Below are positions 49,355 to 58,800 of a DNA stretch of 64,000 nt, in pieces. The notes under the pieces were generated by a model that had not been told where the DNA came from, made no database searches, and saw nothing but the letters and a program-made list of their open reading frames with translations. The position numbers and the translations under genes are program-made. The stretch is taken from the NCBI RefSeq assembly GCF_002979755.1, contig NZ_PCPP01000001.1:1396665-1460664 (forward strand), given 5' to 3'. Positions within the stretch are counted from its first letter, which is position 1; each line of letters starts with the position of its first letter. Origin of the DNA: Chryseobacterium culicis (lineage in GTDB: Bacteria; Bacteroidota; Bacteroidia; Flavobacteriales; Weeksellaceae).

Positions 49355-49825
49355 TTATTGGTTTTTGAGTTGGGTTTTAAGGTCTATGCTTCCGTCATAG
49401 CTTTTCCAGTTTCCAATAAGCTCAATATACTGTCCTTCGATTTTCTCTGTTTTTCTGTTCCATTTGAAATTATAAACAAACCTTCCTTTAAAAAGTCCGG
49501 AATGTTTTCCTTTATTCTCTTCTGCCAGCTCATATTCTCCGTATACCGTTCCCTGTTTCTTGGAATCTTTATATTTTGAAATGGTAATTTTCCCTTCAAA
49601 TTTTGTATAATTGGTATCTACAAGAGAGTATCCTGAAACGAAATATTCCTGATCATTTTTTTTATTTTGTTCAGAAATATTGATCTTTACTTTCAGCTCC
49701 TGACCTTTATTTCCGATAGTTCCAATATACGGTTTACTATTGTTCAGCCAGGTATTTGAGATATCAGGCATCTGAGCCAACACAAAATTGGCTGCCAGAA
49801 TGAAGAGTAATAAAAGTTTTTTCAT
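49355..49825 (-). CDS. Exported hypothetical protein
   Basis: 156 residues with signal peptide MKKLLLLFILAANFVLAQ. The mature part is beta-rich (SKPYIGTIGNKGQELKVKIN, FEGKITISKYKDSKKQGTVY, GLFKGRFVYNFKWNRKTEKI and IEGQYIELIGNWKSYDG) and resembles a small beta-barrel or lipocalin-like fold. I recognise no specific family. It is third-last upstream in a six-gene operon with SRPBCC and VOC proteins, so a role in binding a small hydrophobic molecule is a guess. Confidence 0.7.
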   Translation of the reverse strand: MKKLLLLFILAANFVLAQMPDISNTWLNNSKPYIGTIGNKGQELKVKINISEQNKKNDQEYFVSGYSLVDTNYTKFEGKITISKYKDSKKQGTVYGEYELAEENKGKHSGLFKGRFVYNFKWNRKTEKIEGQYIELIGNWKSYDGSIDLKTQLKNQ

Positions 49826-49837
49826 AGTGTGATTTTT

Positions 49838-50293
49838 TTAAACGCCAAATTGGGCAAGATGGTGGTTCAGATGTTTGGCAAACATATTATTCCATTCCTG
49901 AGAATTCAGTTTTCCAAAAGAAAAAGATTCTTTACCATCAAACGCATCTGCACCTAACTGTTGGGTCTTCTGAATAAAACCGATCAGTCTTGTTTTTTCT
50001 TCATGAAAGTTCTTTCTGGTAGTAATCAAAAACTGTGGAGCGGTAGGAGAATCTCTTGGATATGCTTTTTCTCCCACTACCTTAGGTTTTACGAAAGTTT
50101 TTAGTATAAATTTGGCAATAGCTCCCGGCTTTTTGTGTTTTTCCGGTTCATAGATCATTTCATAGGTAATACTGCAGTGTGCCAGCATTTGGTCCACTGT
50201 CATTTTCCCCCACAAACCATGAGTATCTTCCACCAGTCTGTTGATCCTATCAATATAGTTTTGAGCATCTTTTGCATCAAATACATTTTCCAT
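49838..50293 (-). CDS. DinB-superfamily (DUF1569) protein
   Basis: 151 residues, alpha-helical. The helix bundle residues appear as LWGKMTVDQMLAHCSITYEMI near 28-48 (first metal His) and QEWNNMFAKHLNHHLAQFGV at the end, where the HLNHHLAQFG block provides the further His ligands. DinB-like proteins bind a divalent metal and often use thiol cofactors; the substrate is unknown. It is the first gene of the six-gene operon at 47530-50293. Confidence 0.85.
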   Translation of the reverse strand: MENVFDAKDAQNYIDRINRLVEDTHGLWGKMTVDQMLAHCSITYEMIYEPEKHKKPGAIAKFILKTFVKPKVVGEKAYPRDSPTAPQFLITTRKNFHEEKTRLIGFIQKTQQLGADAFDGKESFSFGKLNSQEWNNMFAKHLNHHLAQFGV

Positions 50294-50604
50294 ATAATTT
50301 CTATTTTACTATGGACAAATATATCAGTTTTTTTGATTGATTTTATAGTTGGTTGAAAAAAGGAGAAATTGTTGGGGTAGGAGGTGTGAGATGCATGTAC
50401 GAGGTTGATCGTTGCAGGGTGCTGGCTGCCGTTTTTAGATTAGGTGTAGGAATTAAGATTAAAAGGATACGAGTTACAAGATTCGAAATTTGAGTGGCCA
50501 GAGATTCAACCGGGAAGCTGATTATGTCTGACTTATTTTTTAATCCTCAATATTTAAAATTATCACAAGTACATACCGCCTATCAGAATAACTGAGACAA
50601 TCCC
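50294..50604. other. Intergenic region with degenerate 'gagatgc' words
   Basis: No gene is visible. The part around 50380-50500 (gtgtgagatgcatgtacgag, atacgagttacaagattcg) resembles the sequence after recF (63650-63695), so it may be a decayed dispersed repeat. It leads directly into the heptamer array at 50605-50673. Confidence 0.4.
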
Positions 50605-50673
50605 CTAGCATCTAGCATCTAGCATCTAGCATCTAGCATCTAGCATCTAGCATCTAGCATCTAGCATCTAGCA
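50605..50673. repeat. Tandem heptanucleotide repeat (ctagcat)
   Basis: Nine perfect copies of ctagcat and a tenth truncated to ctagca, uninterrupted. It starts eight bases after the stop codon of the ABC permease gene when read on the minus strand (gctagatgctagatg...). It does not overlap a coding region, so it is not a classical phase-variation switch of a reading frame, but it could affect the 3' end of the export operon. Confidence 0.95.
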
Positions 50674-50680
50674 AAAAAAA

Positions 50681-51889
50681 CTACTCCACATCCTCCTGAG
50701 AAGTATTCTCCAAAGCAATTTCCTGTGAAGCTGACTTTTTGAAAATAAACCAAAGCTTAATCTTTAAAGCAATCCAGCCGATGATGGCATACACAACTAA
50801 AAGAACACTTAAATGTTTGAGGTATGGGAAAGTAAGTTCTACCGAACCTTTTTGAATCAATAAGATTTTGAAAGCCTGTAAAAAGGGAGTTAATGGAATA
50901 ATATTCGCGATAAACTGTACAAAAGCAGGCATTGCACTTAAAGGCCATGTAAACCCACTGATAATGAAAGCTGGTGAAGCGATAACCATAAGGATCTGCG
51001 TAGCCTTCAAAGCATCCGGAATAAGAATACTGATAAATACTCCCAGAAATGAAACTGATCCTACAAAAACCGCTGTCAGAAGAATAAAATTAAATATTCC
51101 TTCGGGCATAGGAACATGGAAAATCATATGCATAAAGTAGTAGATACCTACGATGAGAATAGAAAATACCCAAATCGGGATCACCTTAATAAGCATGGTT
51201 GGGAAAGCCCATTTTTTCATTTTCAGGTATTCTTTTACGAAAGAACCTCTTTCAAATTCGGCAGCAAAACTTACCGCCATCGCCAACAGAATTACCTGCT
51301 GTAATACCACCGCCAGCATTGCAGGCCACATAAAGATCAGGTAGTTTCCGGTAGTATTGAAAAGGGTGATATAATTAGCTTTGAAAGGTTCATACTGAGT
51401 AGCGGCCTTTGCAGCCGGCATTCCTGCTTTCTGAAGGGCTTTGATGGAAGCTCCTGCAGAAAATGTTCCTATGGTCAGCTGAAGAGCTTTGGAAGCAAAA
51501 TTTGCCGTTAAGACATTTCCTGTATTGATGTAAACATTCAGTTCAGGGTATTTTTTCTGAAGCATATCTCCTTCAAATCTTGATGGAATAATCACCACAG
51601 CCGCAGCTTCGTGTCTGATCACCTCATCTTTAATACTCAGAGGTTCCTGGAGATATCTGATAATTTTGATGCTTTTATTATCATCCAGCATTTCCGTCAG
51701 TTGGTTTGACAAAGGGGTATTATCCCTGTCAACAACCAAAACAGGAGTATTTTCAACTTTTCCGCTTTTGTAAACAAACCCCAGCAAGGTTGCATAGAAG
51801 ACTGGTGCCAAAAAGAACACCGTCCTTAAGGTTGAATTGCCGATAAAAAGTTTGAACTCACGTTTTAAAAGACGGAAAAATTCTTTCAT
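50681..51889 (-). CDS. ABC-2-type permease of an export operon
   Basis: 402 residues. FFRLLKREFKLFIGNSTLRTVFFLAPVFYATLLGFVY gives the first helix, a ~140-residue external domain follows (TPVLVVDRDNTPLSNQLTEML; AAAVVIIPSRFEGDM), then five more helices ending in YAIIGWIALKIKLWFIF. This is the YhgE/YbhR-like ABC-2 permease family. It lies 66 bp downstream of a HlyD-family gene and a TolC gene. Such permeases need an ATPase subunit; no ATPase gene is in the window and a second permease is also absent. Confidence 0.88.
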   Translation of the reverse strand: MKEFFRLLKREFKLFIGNSTLRTVFFLAPVFYATLLGFVYKSGKVENTPVLVVDRDNTPLSNQLTEMLDDNKSIKIIRYLQEPLSIKDEVIRHEAAAVVIIPSRFEGDMLQKKYPELNVYINTGNVLTANFASKALQLTIGTFSAGASIKALQKAGMPAAKAATQYEPFKANYITLFNTTGNYLIFMWPAMLAVVLQQVILLAMAVSFAAEFERGSFVKEYLKMKKWAFPTMLIKVIPIWVFSILIVGIYYFMHMIFHVPMPEGIFNFILLTAVFVGSVSFLGVFISILIPDALKATQILMVIASPAFIISGFTWPLSAMPAFVQFIANIIPLTPFLQAFKILLIQKGSVELTFPYLKHLSVLLVVYAIIGWIALKIKLWFIFKKSASQEIALENTSQEDVE

Positions 51890-51955
51890 CTGTATATTTT
51901 TATGTGTTGAAGAACGAAATAAAATCCAATAGGAGTTTCATCTCTCTTTTTCAAT

Positions 51956-52915
51956 TTATTTCAGGATTATATTGGCATTGACCAAAATACTTTTAGCCTT
52001 ATTCATGTCTTTGGGTTTTACCTTGATCTCATAGATCGCATCCTGCAGCTGATAGTCAGGGTAAGCTGTCGTGATATCCGCATATTTTGTCAGCTGTTTG
52101 ATATACACTATATTCCCTGTCAGAGTTTCTTTATTGTAAACGACCTGCATGGTCACCTCCTGTCCTTTTTTGTATTTTGAAATGGCACTTTCAGGGATTG
52201 TAAATCTGAAATAAGTGCTTTCCGGAATATATCCATTGAATAAAGCAAAACCAGCTGTAGCAAGCTCACCCGTATTCAAGCTGATGGTTTCGATTTCCAT
52301 ATCGTTGGTAGCAATGATATATCTTTCGGAATAGGCTACATTGGCTTCCTGCAAAGCTCCTTTAGCCTGTGAAGCCTGCCCTGCAGCCATTTCTACTTTT
52401 TCGAAACGGGTACCTCTTGTTACATCATCCAGTTCGGCCACTACCGCATCATACTGTGCTTTTGCTCCCTGTAGTTTTGCATAGATTTCGTCATGAGCCT
52501 GTGGAGACATCAAACTGTCGCGGAACATATTGTTTGCTCTTTTGTAAGATTTCTGGGCAAATTCATATTGCTCTTTGAGTCCTTTATATTTAGCCTGAAG
52601 CTGTCTCAACTGATCAGCTGTAGCTCCGTTTTTCGCCATCTGTTCCTGGGCCGTAGCAGCATTTACAGCACCCTGAGCCTGCGCAATTTTTGCAGAAACT
52701 TCAGGAACATCAAGCTGAGCCAGCGTATCTCCCTTTTTTACGGTTTGTCCTTCGGAAACATATATTTTCAGAATCCTTCCGGTAACTTTAGGAGCAAAAG
52801 AGATGACATCCTTTTTTGTTTTTCCTTCGGGTTCTTTAATTTTTTCATTTTTTTTGTCACAGCTCCCCAGCAAAAACAGAGCAGCGAAGAGTATAGATAT
52901 ATTTTTATGCATCAT
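51956..52915 (-). CDS. HlyD-family periplasmic adaptor lipoprotein
   Basis: 319 residues. The start MMHKNISILFAALFLLGSCDKK has a lipobox. The barrel-sandwich hybrid (FAPKVTGRILKIYVSEGQTVKKGDTLAQLD) encloses a long coiled coil (residues ~75-170, AQAQGAVNAATAQEQM ... RANNMFRDSLMSPQAHDEIY). Then come the beta-barrel (IESTYFRFTIPES) and the C-terminal strand EIKVKPKDMNKAK. It bridges the inner-membrane permease and the TolC-like channel. It is eight bases downstream of the TolC gene. Confidence 0.92.
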   Translation of the reverse strand: MMHKNISILFAALFLLGSCDKKNEKIKEPEGKTKKDVISFAPKVTGRILKIYVSEGQTVKKGDTLAQLDVPEVSAKIAQAQGAVNAATAQEQMAKNGATADQLRQLQAKYKGLKEQYEFAQKSYKRANNMFRDSLMSPQAHDEIYAKLQGAKAQYDAVVAELDDVTRGTRFEKVEMAAGQASQAKGALQEANVAYSERYIIATNDMEIETISLNTGELATAGFALFNGYIPESTYFRFTIPESAISKYKKGQEVTMQVVYNKETLTGNIVYIKQLTKYADITTAYPDYQLQDAIYEIKVKPKDMNKAKSILVNANIILK

Positions 52916-52923
52916 TTAAATTT

Positions 52924-54342
52924 TTAAGGGATTAAATAAAATTTGGTGATATCCAGTTCCTGGGTAGACCTCATCAGTTCTATTCCCGCTCTTCTCTGGT
53001 TGAAAATGGCATTCTGATATTCCAGTTCGGAAGCTTCAAGGTCATTTTCTGCATCAATAAGCTGTGAAGATTTACTCATTCCGTATCTGAATTCTTTTTC
53101 GGCCTGTACCAATGCATTTTTTGCCAGCTCTTTTTCTTTGGCTTTCAAGGTAATCTGTGCGGAGGCGATATCGTAATTGGTTTGATTATTAGCCAGATTC
53201 AGGGTCAGTTTTTTCAGAGCATCTTCTTTCTGATTCTGTAGTACTTCTTTTCCTACTTTGGCTGTTTCTTCTGCATGTTTTCCTTCTTTACCATCAAAAA
53301 TTTCCCATTTAAATCCTACTCCAGCTGTAATCAATGGAAATACGTTAATGTTGTTGGGTCTCCAGTCCAGTTTTTTTCCTTCATATCCAAGTATTGGAAC
53401 TGCCGGGATGACATTTTCTGAGGATTTAATTCTGTTTCCGTACAATCCGATATAATAGGCTGAAGCCATCAGCTGTACTTTAGGGATCATCCAGGTTTTT
53501 TCAGCCTTTATTTTATAGTCTGCAGCACTGATGCCATGTTCCAGCGCTCTGATTTCAGCCCTCTGCTCTATTCCTTTTTCAGCGGCCAGCAATTCTACCG
53601 GAGATAATACCGGATCAATCATTCTCAGCCTTTCTCTGTTGATTCCTGTTAAAATATAAAGCTGGGTAAGAAGAAGTTCTTTTTTCCCTTCATACTCTAC
53701 CATTTTAGCATCTAAAGTCGCCTGAGCCAGTTCAATTTTTTTATGATCATAAGGAGTAATCAAACCATAGCCAAGAGCTTTATCTGCAGTTTTTCTGTTG
53801 ATATCCAGTCTCTTTTTACTTTCATCCAGCACCTTTTTAGACTGATGAATCAGCGCTAACTGATCGTATGCTCTGGAAATACTGGCAACCACTTCATCTT
53901 TTGTTTTCTCCAAAAGAATATCTTCAGATTTTTTCTTTTCTTCAACAGCCTTTTTCATGTATTTAACCTTGCCGCCTGAATACAAAAGCATTTTAGCATC
54001 AGCTTTGGCAATCCCTGAAAATCCGGACACATTGAAATTATTGTTGAAAGCTCCTTCCGGAATATTGATAAAGGGAGCGAGATTAAATTCCGGTGACGTC
54101 AGTCTTGCTGTTCCATTGAGATAACCTGCTTTACCACTTAATTCCAGGGTTGGAAGAAAGATATCTTTCAGTTTGTGTTCATCAAGATCGGTAAGTTTGT
54201 TTTGGGTAATCTGCATTTTAAGGTTCGAGTCCCGAACCATAGCACTATCCAGAAGTTCTTTAAAATCCGGCGCAGACTGTGCCCAGCCAAAAGCGGGGAA
54301 AGCAAAAAAACTAAACGTAAAAATCAATAAATTGTTTTTCAT
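52924..54342 (-). CDS. TolC-family outer-membrane efflux protein
   Basis: 472 residues with a signal peptide (MKNNLLIFTFSFFAFPAFGWAQ). Two internally related halves carry the TolC coiled-coil pattern (KKVLDESKKRLDINRKTADKALGYG; KEKELAKNALVQAEKEFRYGMSKSSQLIDAENDLEASELEY). The outer-membrane strands lie around YYIGLYGNRI and LITAGVGFKWEIFDG. It starts the TolC-HlyD-permease operon. What is exported is unknown; lipids, drugs or peptides are all possible. Confidence 0.92.
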   Translation of the reverse strand: MKNNLLIFTFSFFAFPAFGWAQSAPDFKELLDSAMVRDSNLKMQITQNKLTDLDEHKLKDIFLPTLELSGKAGYLNGTARLTSPEFNLAPFINIPEGAFNNNFNVSGFSGIAKADAKMLLYSGGKVKYMKKAVEEKKKSEDILLEKTKDEVVASISRAYDQLALIHQSKKVLDESKKRLDINRKTADKALGYGLITPYDHKKIELAQATLDAKMVEYEGKKELLLTQLYILTGINRERLRMIDPVLSPVELLAAEKGIEQRAEIRALEHGISAADYKIKAEKTWMIPKVQLMASAYYIGLYGNRIKSSENVIPAVPILGYEGKKLDWRPNNINVFPLITAGVGFKWEIFDGKEGKHAEETAKVGKEVLQNQKEDALKKLTLNLANNQTNYDIASAQITLKAKEKELAKNALVQAEKEFRYGMSKSSQLIDAENDLEASELEYQNAIFNQRRAGIELMRSTQELDITKFYLIP

Positions 54343-54618
54343 GGTTTATGTTTATAACAAATATAATGCAAAAATTGTTAAAATCCTTAAAGATAATTCT
54401 ACAATACAGTGAATTTAAAGTAAGTTTAAAATATGTTTAAGTTTAAAGCCCTACAAAATAAAGTTTTCGGTAAAGTGTTTAAATGTTAATTAAATCCTAA
54501 AAAATTTTGAAAAAATATTTAACTCTACTTTTCTCGCACTCTTTTTGTTATGTTTTTTTGAGGAAATAAAGGGATAAAATAACATTTGATCTTAAAAACA
54601 GCTAACCATTTTTATTCT

Positions 54619-55140
54619 TGATTTTGAAATTTGGATTCCTGCTCAATGACAAAGGATGTAGATAGGTTCTTGGAAGAAAACGTTATGATCGCAAGGGATT
54701 ATGAATTGACTTTAAAACGAGCGCAAAGGAGTGATACTAAGCAAAGGGATTCGAGAAACTCTACCAAACTAATCAATTCAATAGGAACGGATTATTATCC
54801 TGAGCATAGTCGAAGGGAGCCCGTTTAATAAGAACAAAATTTCCAACGGCTTTAGCCAAAACTTAAAACCATTGAGAAATGAATACATGATCACCTTCTT
54901 CTTTTATTTTTATTTTTATTTTGATTCTGAATTTTGGAAACTGGATTCCTGTGGAACGAGAAACGGAGTGGATAAACTTTGATAATAAATAATCTGCTCT
55001 TTGTAAAATTGAGTATAAGTTTAGGCTAAAGCCAAAGGAATTTAAATTATTTAATAGAAATGGACTTATTCTCTTTATATTTTAAATTTTGGAGGCTGGA
55101 TTCCTACGGAATGACAAATGGAGTGGATAAACTTTGAAAA
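54619..55140. repeat. Block of three degenerate ~50-bp repeats in a non-coding gap
   Basis: Near 54619-54666, 54921-54984 and 55081-55140 the pattern 'gattttgaaatttggattcc ... aatgacaaa ... ggagtggataaactttga' recurs with drift; the second and third are the clearest. Between them lies the inverted copy of the 26873 repeat and a partial one at 55014-55070 (ggctaaagccaaagg). Together with an AT-rich stretch this makes up nearly all of 54343-55191. A 65-codon plus-strand frame at 54631-54828 lies within these repeats and is not a gene. Confidence 0.65.
54770..54872 (-). repeat. Inverted copy of the 26873 dispersed repeat
   Basis: Its reverse complement reads from ttttaagttttggctaaagc through cgggctcccttcgactatgc to ccgttcctattgaattg, matching 26873-26967 almost throughout and its left end also matching 891-970. 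Confidence 0.75.
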
Positions 55141-55191
55141 AACGATCTGTACAATCAGCAAAATCTGCGAAAAAACATTTAATTACAAACG

Positions 55192-55221
55192 AAAACTCCC
55201 CGCATTACTGTGAGGAGTTTT
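55192..55221 (-). terminator. Terminator of the ecotin gene
   Basis: Stem aaaactcc/ggagtttt (55192-55199 and 55214-55221) enclosing a 14-base loop, with flanking A/T runs. It lies 23 bp after the stop of the ecotin gene. Confidence 0.65.
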
Positions 55222-55244
55222 CTGTATAATTATAATAAGCTGAT

Positions 55245-55733
55245 TTACTTTTGAACTGCTTTTTTCATGGCAGCATCAGGACGTAAGATTCTGTAACGTA
55301 CTTCAATGTCTTTCGGTACATAGAATACCAATGGAAGTTTACTGTTGTATCTTACGATTTCAGGTTTTAAAGTTACAAACTTTTTAGTCTGTTTCTGCCC
55401 AGGGCATCCCATAAGAGTTCCGGCAGTTTCTCCTTTAGACTCTACCTCGTAGTAGTTGTATCCCCATCCCTGAAGATCCTGAGTTTTCATTTCTCCCATC
55501 AAGGAATAGTGGTTACAGTCTAACATTTTTTCAGTTCCGACAAAAAGTTCAACTTTTAAATCGTTTTCATTTTTTGCTACGGGAAGCTGAATATATACTT
55601 GTTTATATCCTTCTTTAGCTTTTGGGAACATTTCAATTTGTAGTTTTTCAAACTTTTCCGCTTTCTTTTGTGCGAAAGCATTTACTCCGGCCATCAATAC
55701 AAATCCTGTAATTAAAATTTTAGAAAATTTCAT
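55245..55733 (-). CDS. eco: Ecotin, periplasmic serine-protease inhibitor
   Basis: 162 residues with signal peptide MKFSKILITGFVLMAGVNAFAQ. The mature protein aligns with E. coli ecotin throughout: QIEMFPKAKEGYKQVYIQLP, LDCNHYSLMGE (Cys73), LQGWGYNYYEVES, the reactive-site loop GTLMGCPGQKQTKKFVT (Cys110 and partner of Cys73) and VRYNSKLPLVFYVPKDIEVRYRI. The residue at the P1 position is Leu107 (Met84 in E. coli), with Met108 following. Ecotin dimers block trypsin-, chymotrypsin- and elastase-type enzymes and protect bacteria against host proteases. It adjoins a macroglobulin gene. Confidence 0.92.
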   Translation of the reverse strand: MKFSKILITGFVLMAGVNAFAQKKAEKFEKLQIEMFPKAKEGYKQVYIQLPVAKNENDLKVELFVGTEKMLDCNHYSLMGEMKTQDLQGWGYNYYEVESKGETAGTLMGCPGQKQTKKFVTLKPEIVRYNSKLPLVFYVPKDIEVRYRILRPDAAMKKAVQK

Positions 55734-55842
55734 CTTTTAATAATTTTTTCAATTTATATTACCTTAATTCCAAAAACTATTCCAAAATTAAACAATTGTT
55801 TGGTTTTTCGATTTAATTCTATATTATTTTAAACCTTAAAAC

Positions 55843-55871
55843 AAAAACTGCAGTAAAAATTACTGCAGCCT
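55843..55871 (-). terminator. Terminator of the macroglobulin gene
   Basis: Perfect 9-bp stem ctgcagtaa/ttactgcag (55848-55856 and 55860-55868) with a three-base loop, followed on the minus strand by tttttgtttt. It lies 11 bp after the macroglobulin stop, so the ecotin gene is probably transcribed separately. Confidence 0.8.
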
Positions 55872-55879
55872 TTTATACA

Positions 55880-58800
55880 TTACTCTGAAATTGTTACGCC
55901 AGTTCCTTTTGTATGCGCATTCATTTGCGGTGCGTAGTAATTCTGCATGGTGGTAATTCCGTTGGAGAATTTACCAGATGCATTGGCTACCACATCATAT
56001 TCAAAAACATATTTTCCTTTCGGCATATACTGAATATAGAAATTGGTGGAAGCATCTTTGGTAGACTGATAGTATCCCAGATTATTTTTCCACTGGTATC
56101 CGGATAATACATCTACAGGTTCGAATCCTGCGGCACGCATATCTTTAATATGAATAAACTCCATGGCTCTGTCTGTATTCAAAATCATTCTTACCGTCAC
56201 TTTATCTCCTACTTTCAGCGGTGTTTCGGATGAAATTTTCTGAAGTTCCTCTCCATTCACTGTTTTTACCTTTTTATAAAGTTCTTTGGTTACAGAAATA
56301 TAATTTTCAGAAGATTTGATTTTATCAAGGTCTTCATAATACTGCCAGAACAATCCTCCCTGAACAATTCCAGGACCTGGCTTGGTAATCGTTACGGTTG
56401 CTAAATTTTTATCTAACGCATCTGTTTTCACCGTAGACTTCACATATCCCGTTGCCTGAGTCTGAGGAACTAATTCCTTTCCTCCCCAAACAATGGTTGC
56501 TTTATCACTTTCAGCTCCGGTCCATGATTTCCCTGAATTCAAAATCGTGAAGATCACTTCCGCAGTTCCTCTTGAGCTTCCCCATGAGTTTACTTCTTTC
56601 TGAGTAACCAGCCAGATTTTCACATCTTCAATAAAGTTCTGATCATTAGATTTCAACGTATTGAAAGCTTCCAGTGCTCCGGCATGGTTGACTACTTTAG
56701 AGCCAAACCATCCCCAATCATTCAGGTTTTGTTTCCAGTAAACTCCCTGTGTTTTTGTATCTGTGGAAGTTTCCTTAAGGTAGGTCATCAGCTTAGCAGA
56801 TACCTCTTTCAGACCATAATCATTCATCAATAATGCAGCGCGGTGAAGTCCGAAGAATGTAAAATCGGTAATCTTAGCAGTCTTTGCTTTTTGTTTTACC
56901 AGCGTTTTCAGGGTTGCTCCTTTACCTTTCAATGGATATTGCTGTTCCCAGTAGTTTCTGGTATCAAGATAATCCATTGCCCAGTTGTTCCAGACATTCC
57001 CTTTTTTCACATCAAAATATTTGCTCACTTCATTGTCTACATACTGAACCAGTTTAGCTACAATAACTTTCTGTTCTGAGCTCTGATAATCTTTCACATT
57101 ATCTTTTAACCATGAATTGATTTTTCCTAAGTTTTTAAGGATATACAATGAGGTACCGTAAGAACTTGGATAACCAGGATACCATGAGAATCCACCGTCA
57201 GGGTTTTGCAGTTTTTTAAACTCATCCCAATCCTGATTAATAGAATTTTTCATCGTATTAACATCAAACAATAATGCCAGTTTCTGCATCTGTTCGCCTT
57301 CATTTTTACTTTCCAATACCCATGGTGTTTCTTCCAGCAACAATTGTTTTAATTCCTGATTCTTTTCAAGATTTGAATTTAATAATCCTTTGTTCTGATA
57401 TTCCTCAAAAACCGTTTTCATTTTTGGATTTGCTTTGAATATTTCCGAAGCCAGTACATCCGCAAACCACTTGTTGAATATTACATCTGCAGAGTTATTC
57501 TGGTCATTTTTCAGACTTGGAAGGGCAAACATAATTTCCCAGATCGGATTGGTTGTCAGTTCTAACGTATTGGAAACATTAGAAGCTGTTGTAGATGTAT
57601 TATTTTTAAGATTATCCAATACAAATGTCTTCGTTTCTCCTTCTTTTACAAAAACCGGAACAGCATCCGTTACCAGCATTCTGTTTGGTAATACAGCAAT
57701 AGCCTGCTGCTCTCCATCCGAATACGCTCCAGCTTTTGCTACCACTTTGAAAATAACAGAAGAAACATTGTCCGGAACTTTTAATTTCCATGTCAGTGCA
57801 CTACTTCCGTTTTCCGTTAAACTAAAGTTTTGTGCTCCTGAACTCATTCCGAATTTAGAAGAAATATTTTCGTTGGTAAAGGCATCCAGAATCTGTAATT
57901 CGGCAGAGCCATTCAGTTTTTTATCGGTAAGATTTGACAATTTTGATTGTAAATTCAACTCATCCCCTTCTCTCAGGAATCTTGGGTAGTTAGGAGTTAC
58001 AGAGAATTCTTTCTGCGTTACCACTTCTTTTTCCAATGTTGCTGCTCTTGCATCTTTGGTGTGGGCAAGGAACATCAGTTTCCATTTTGTCAATGCTTCC
58101 GGAGAAGTGAATTCGAAGTTTACATTTCCATCAGCATCAGTTTTAAGATCCGGATAGAAGAATGCGGTTTCGTTTAGATTCTTACGAACAGCTACTTTAT
58201 CCAGATTTTCTTCAGAAGATCCAGGAGGAGAAGTTTCTACCTTCGGAGCTTTTACAGGTTCAGGAACAACATTCTGCATAACCTCAATTTTATCTTCTGC
58301 AACAGCTGCTCTGGCTGTTTTAAATCTTGCGCCCGCAATGGGTGATGGCGGCGGTGCGTAAGCCTCTTGCTGAATTTGAACTCCTGCAACCCGTCCCTGT
58401 AATACATATGAAATGTCACCATCAAACCAGTTAAACTGAGGAACGGCTATATATCTGTCTGCGAAATAGTTCAGTCTCTTCTGATAATTTTGCTGTTCCA
58501 AGTAATTTCTGATTCCATATGAAGTGACCATTACAAACGGGGTATATAATTTTCTCCAGCTATAGCTATTAGCTGCAAACTGATCCAGAGACATATCATA
58601 CATATTGGCCAACACTTCAGCATTGATCTTTTCGTTATCATTTCCGGTTACTTTTACCGTCCATTTTTCCTTAGAATTTGGCTCAAGCTTATCTCTGAAA
58701 GTTACCGTTTCTATTTTTAAAGGTTTTTCGGTATCCTTTATTTTTAAAGAAACAGATTCTGTATTCACATCATTGAATGCCACCAGCTGATACTGAAGGT

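Noticed and set aside
50605-50673. Phase-variable coding tract
   Set aside because: The heptamer tract lies wholly outside the permease coding region, after its stop codon.
50681-51889. Exporter for the double-glycine peptide
   Set aside because: This ABC-2 permease has no C39 peptidase or ATPase domain and lies 39 kb away.
54631-54828. 65-codon plus-strand gene
   Set aside because: It is made of dispersed-repeat sequence matching other gaps, with no plausible protein character.
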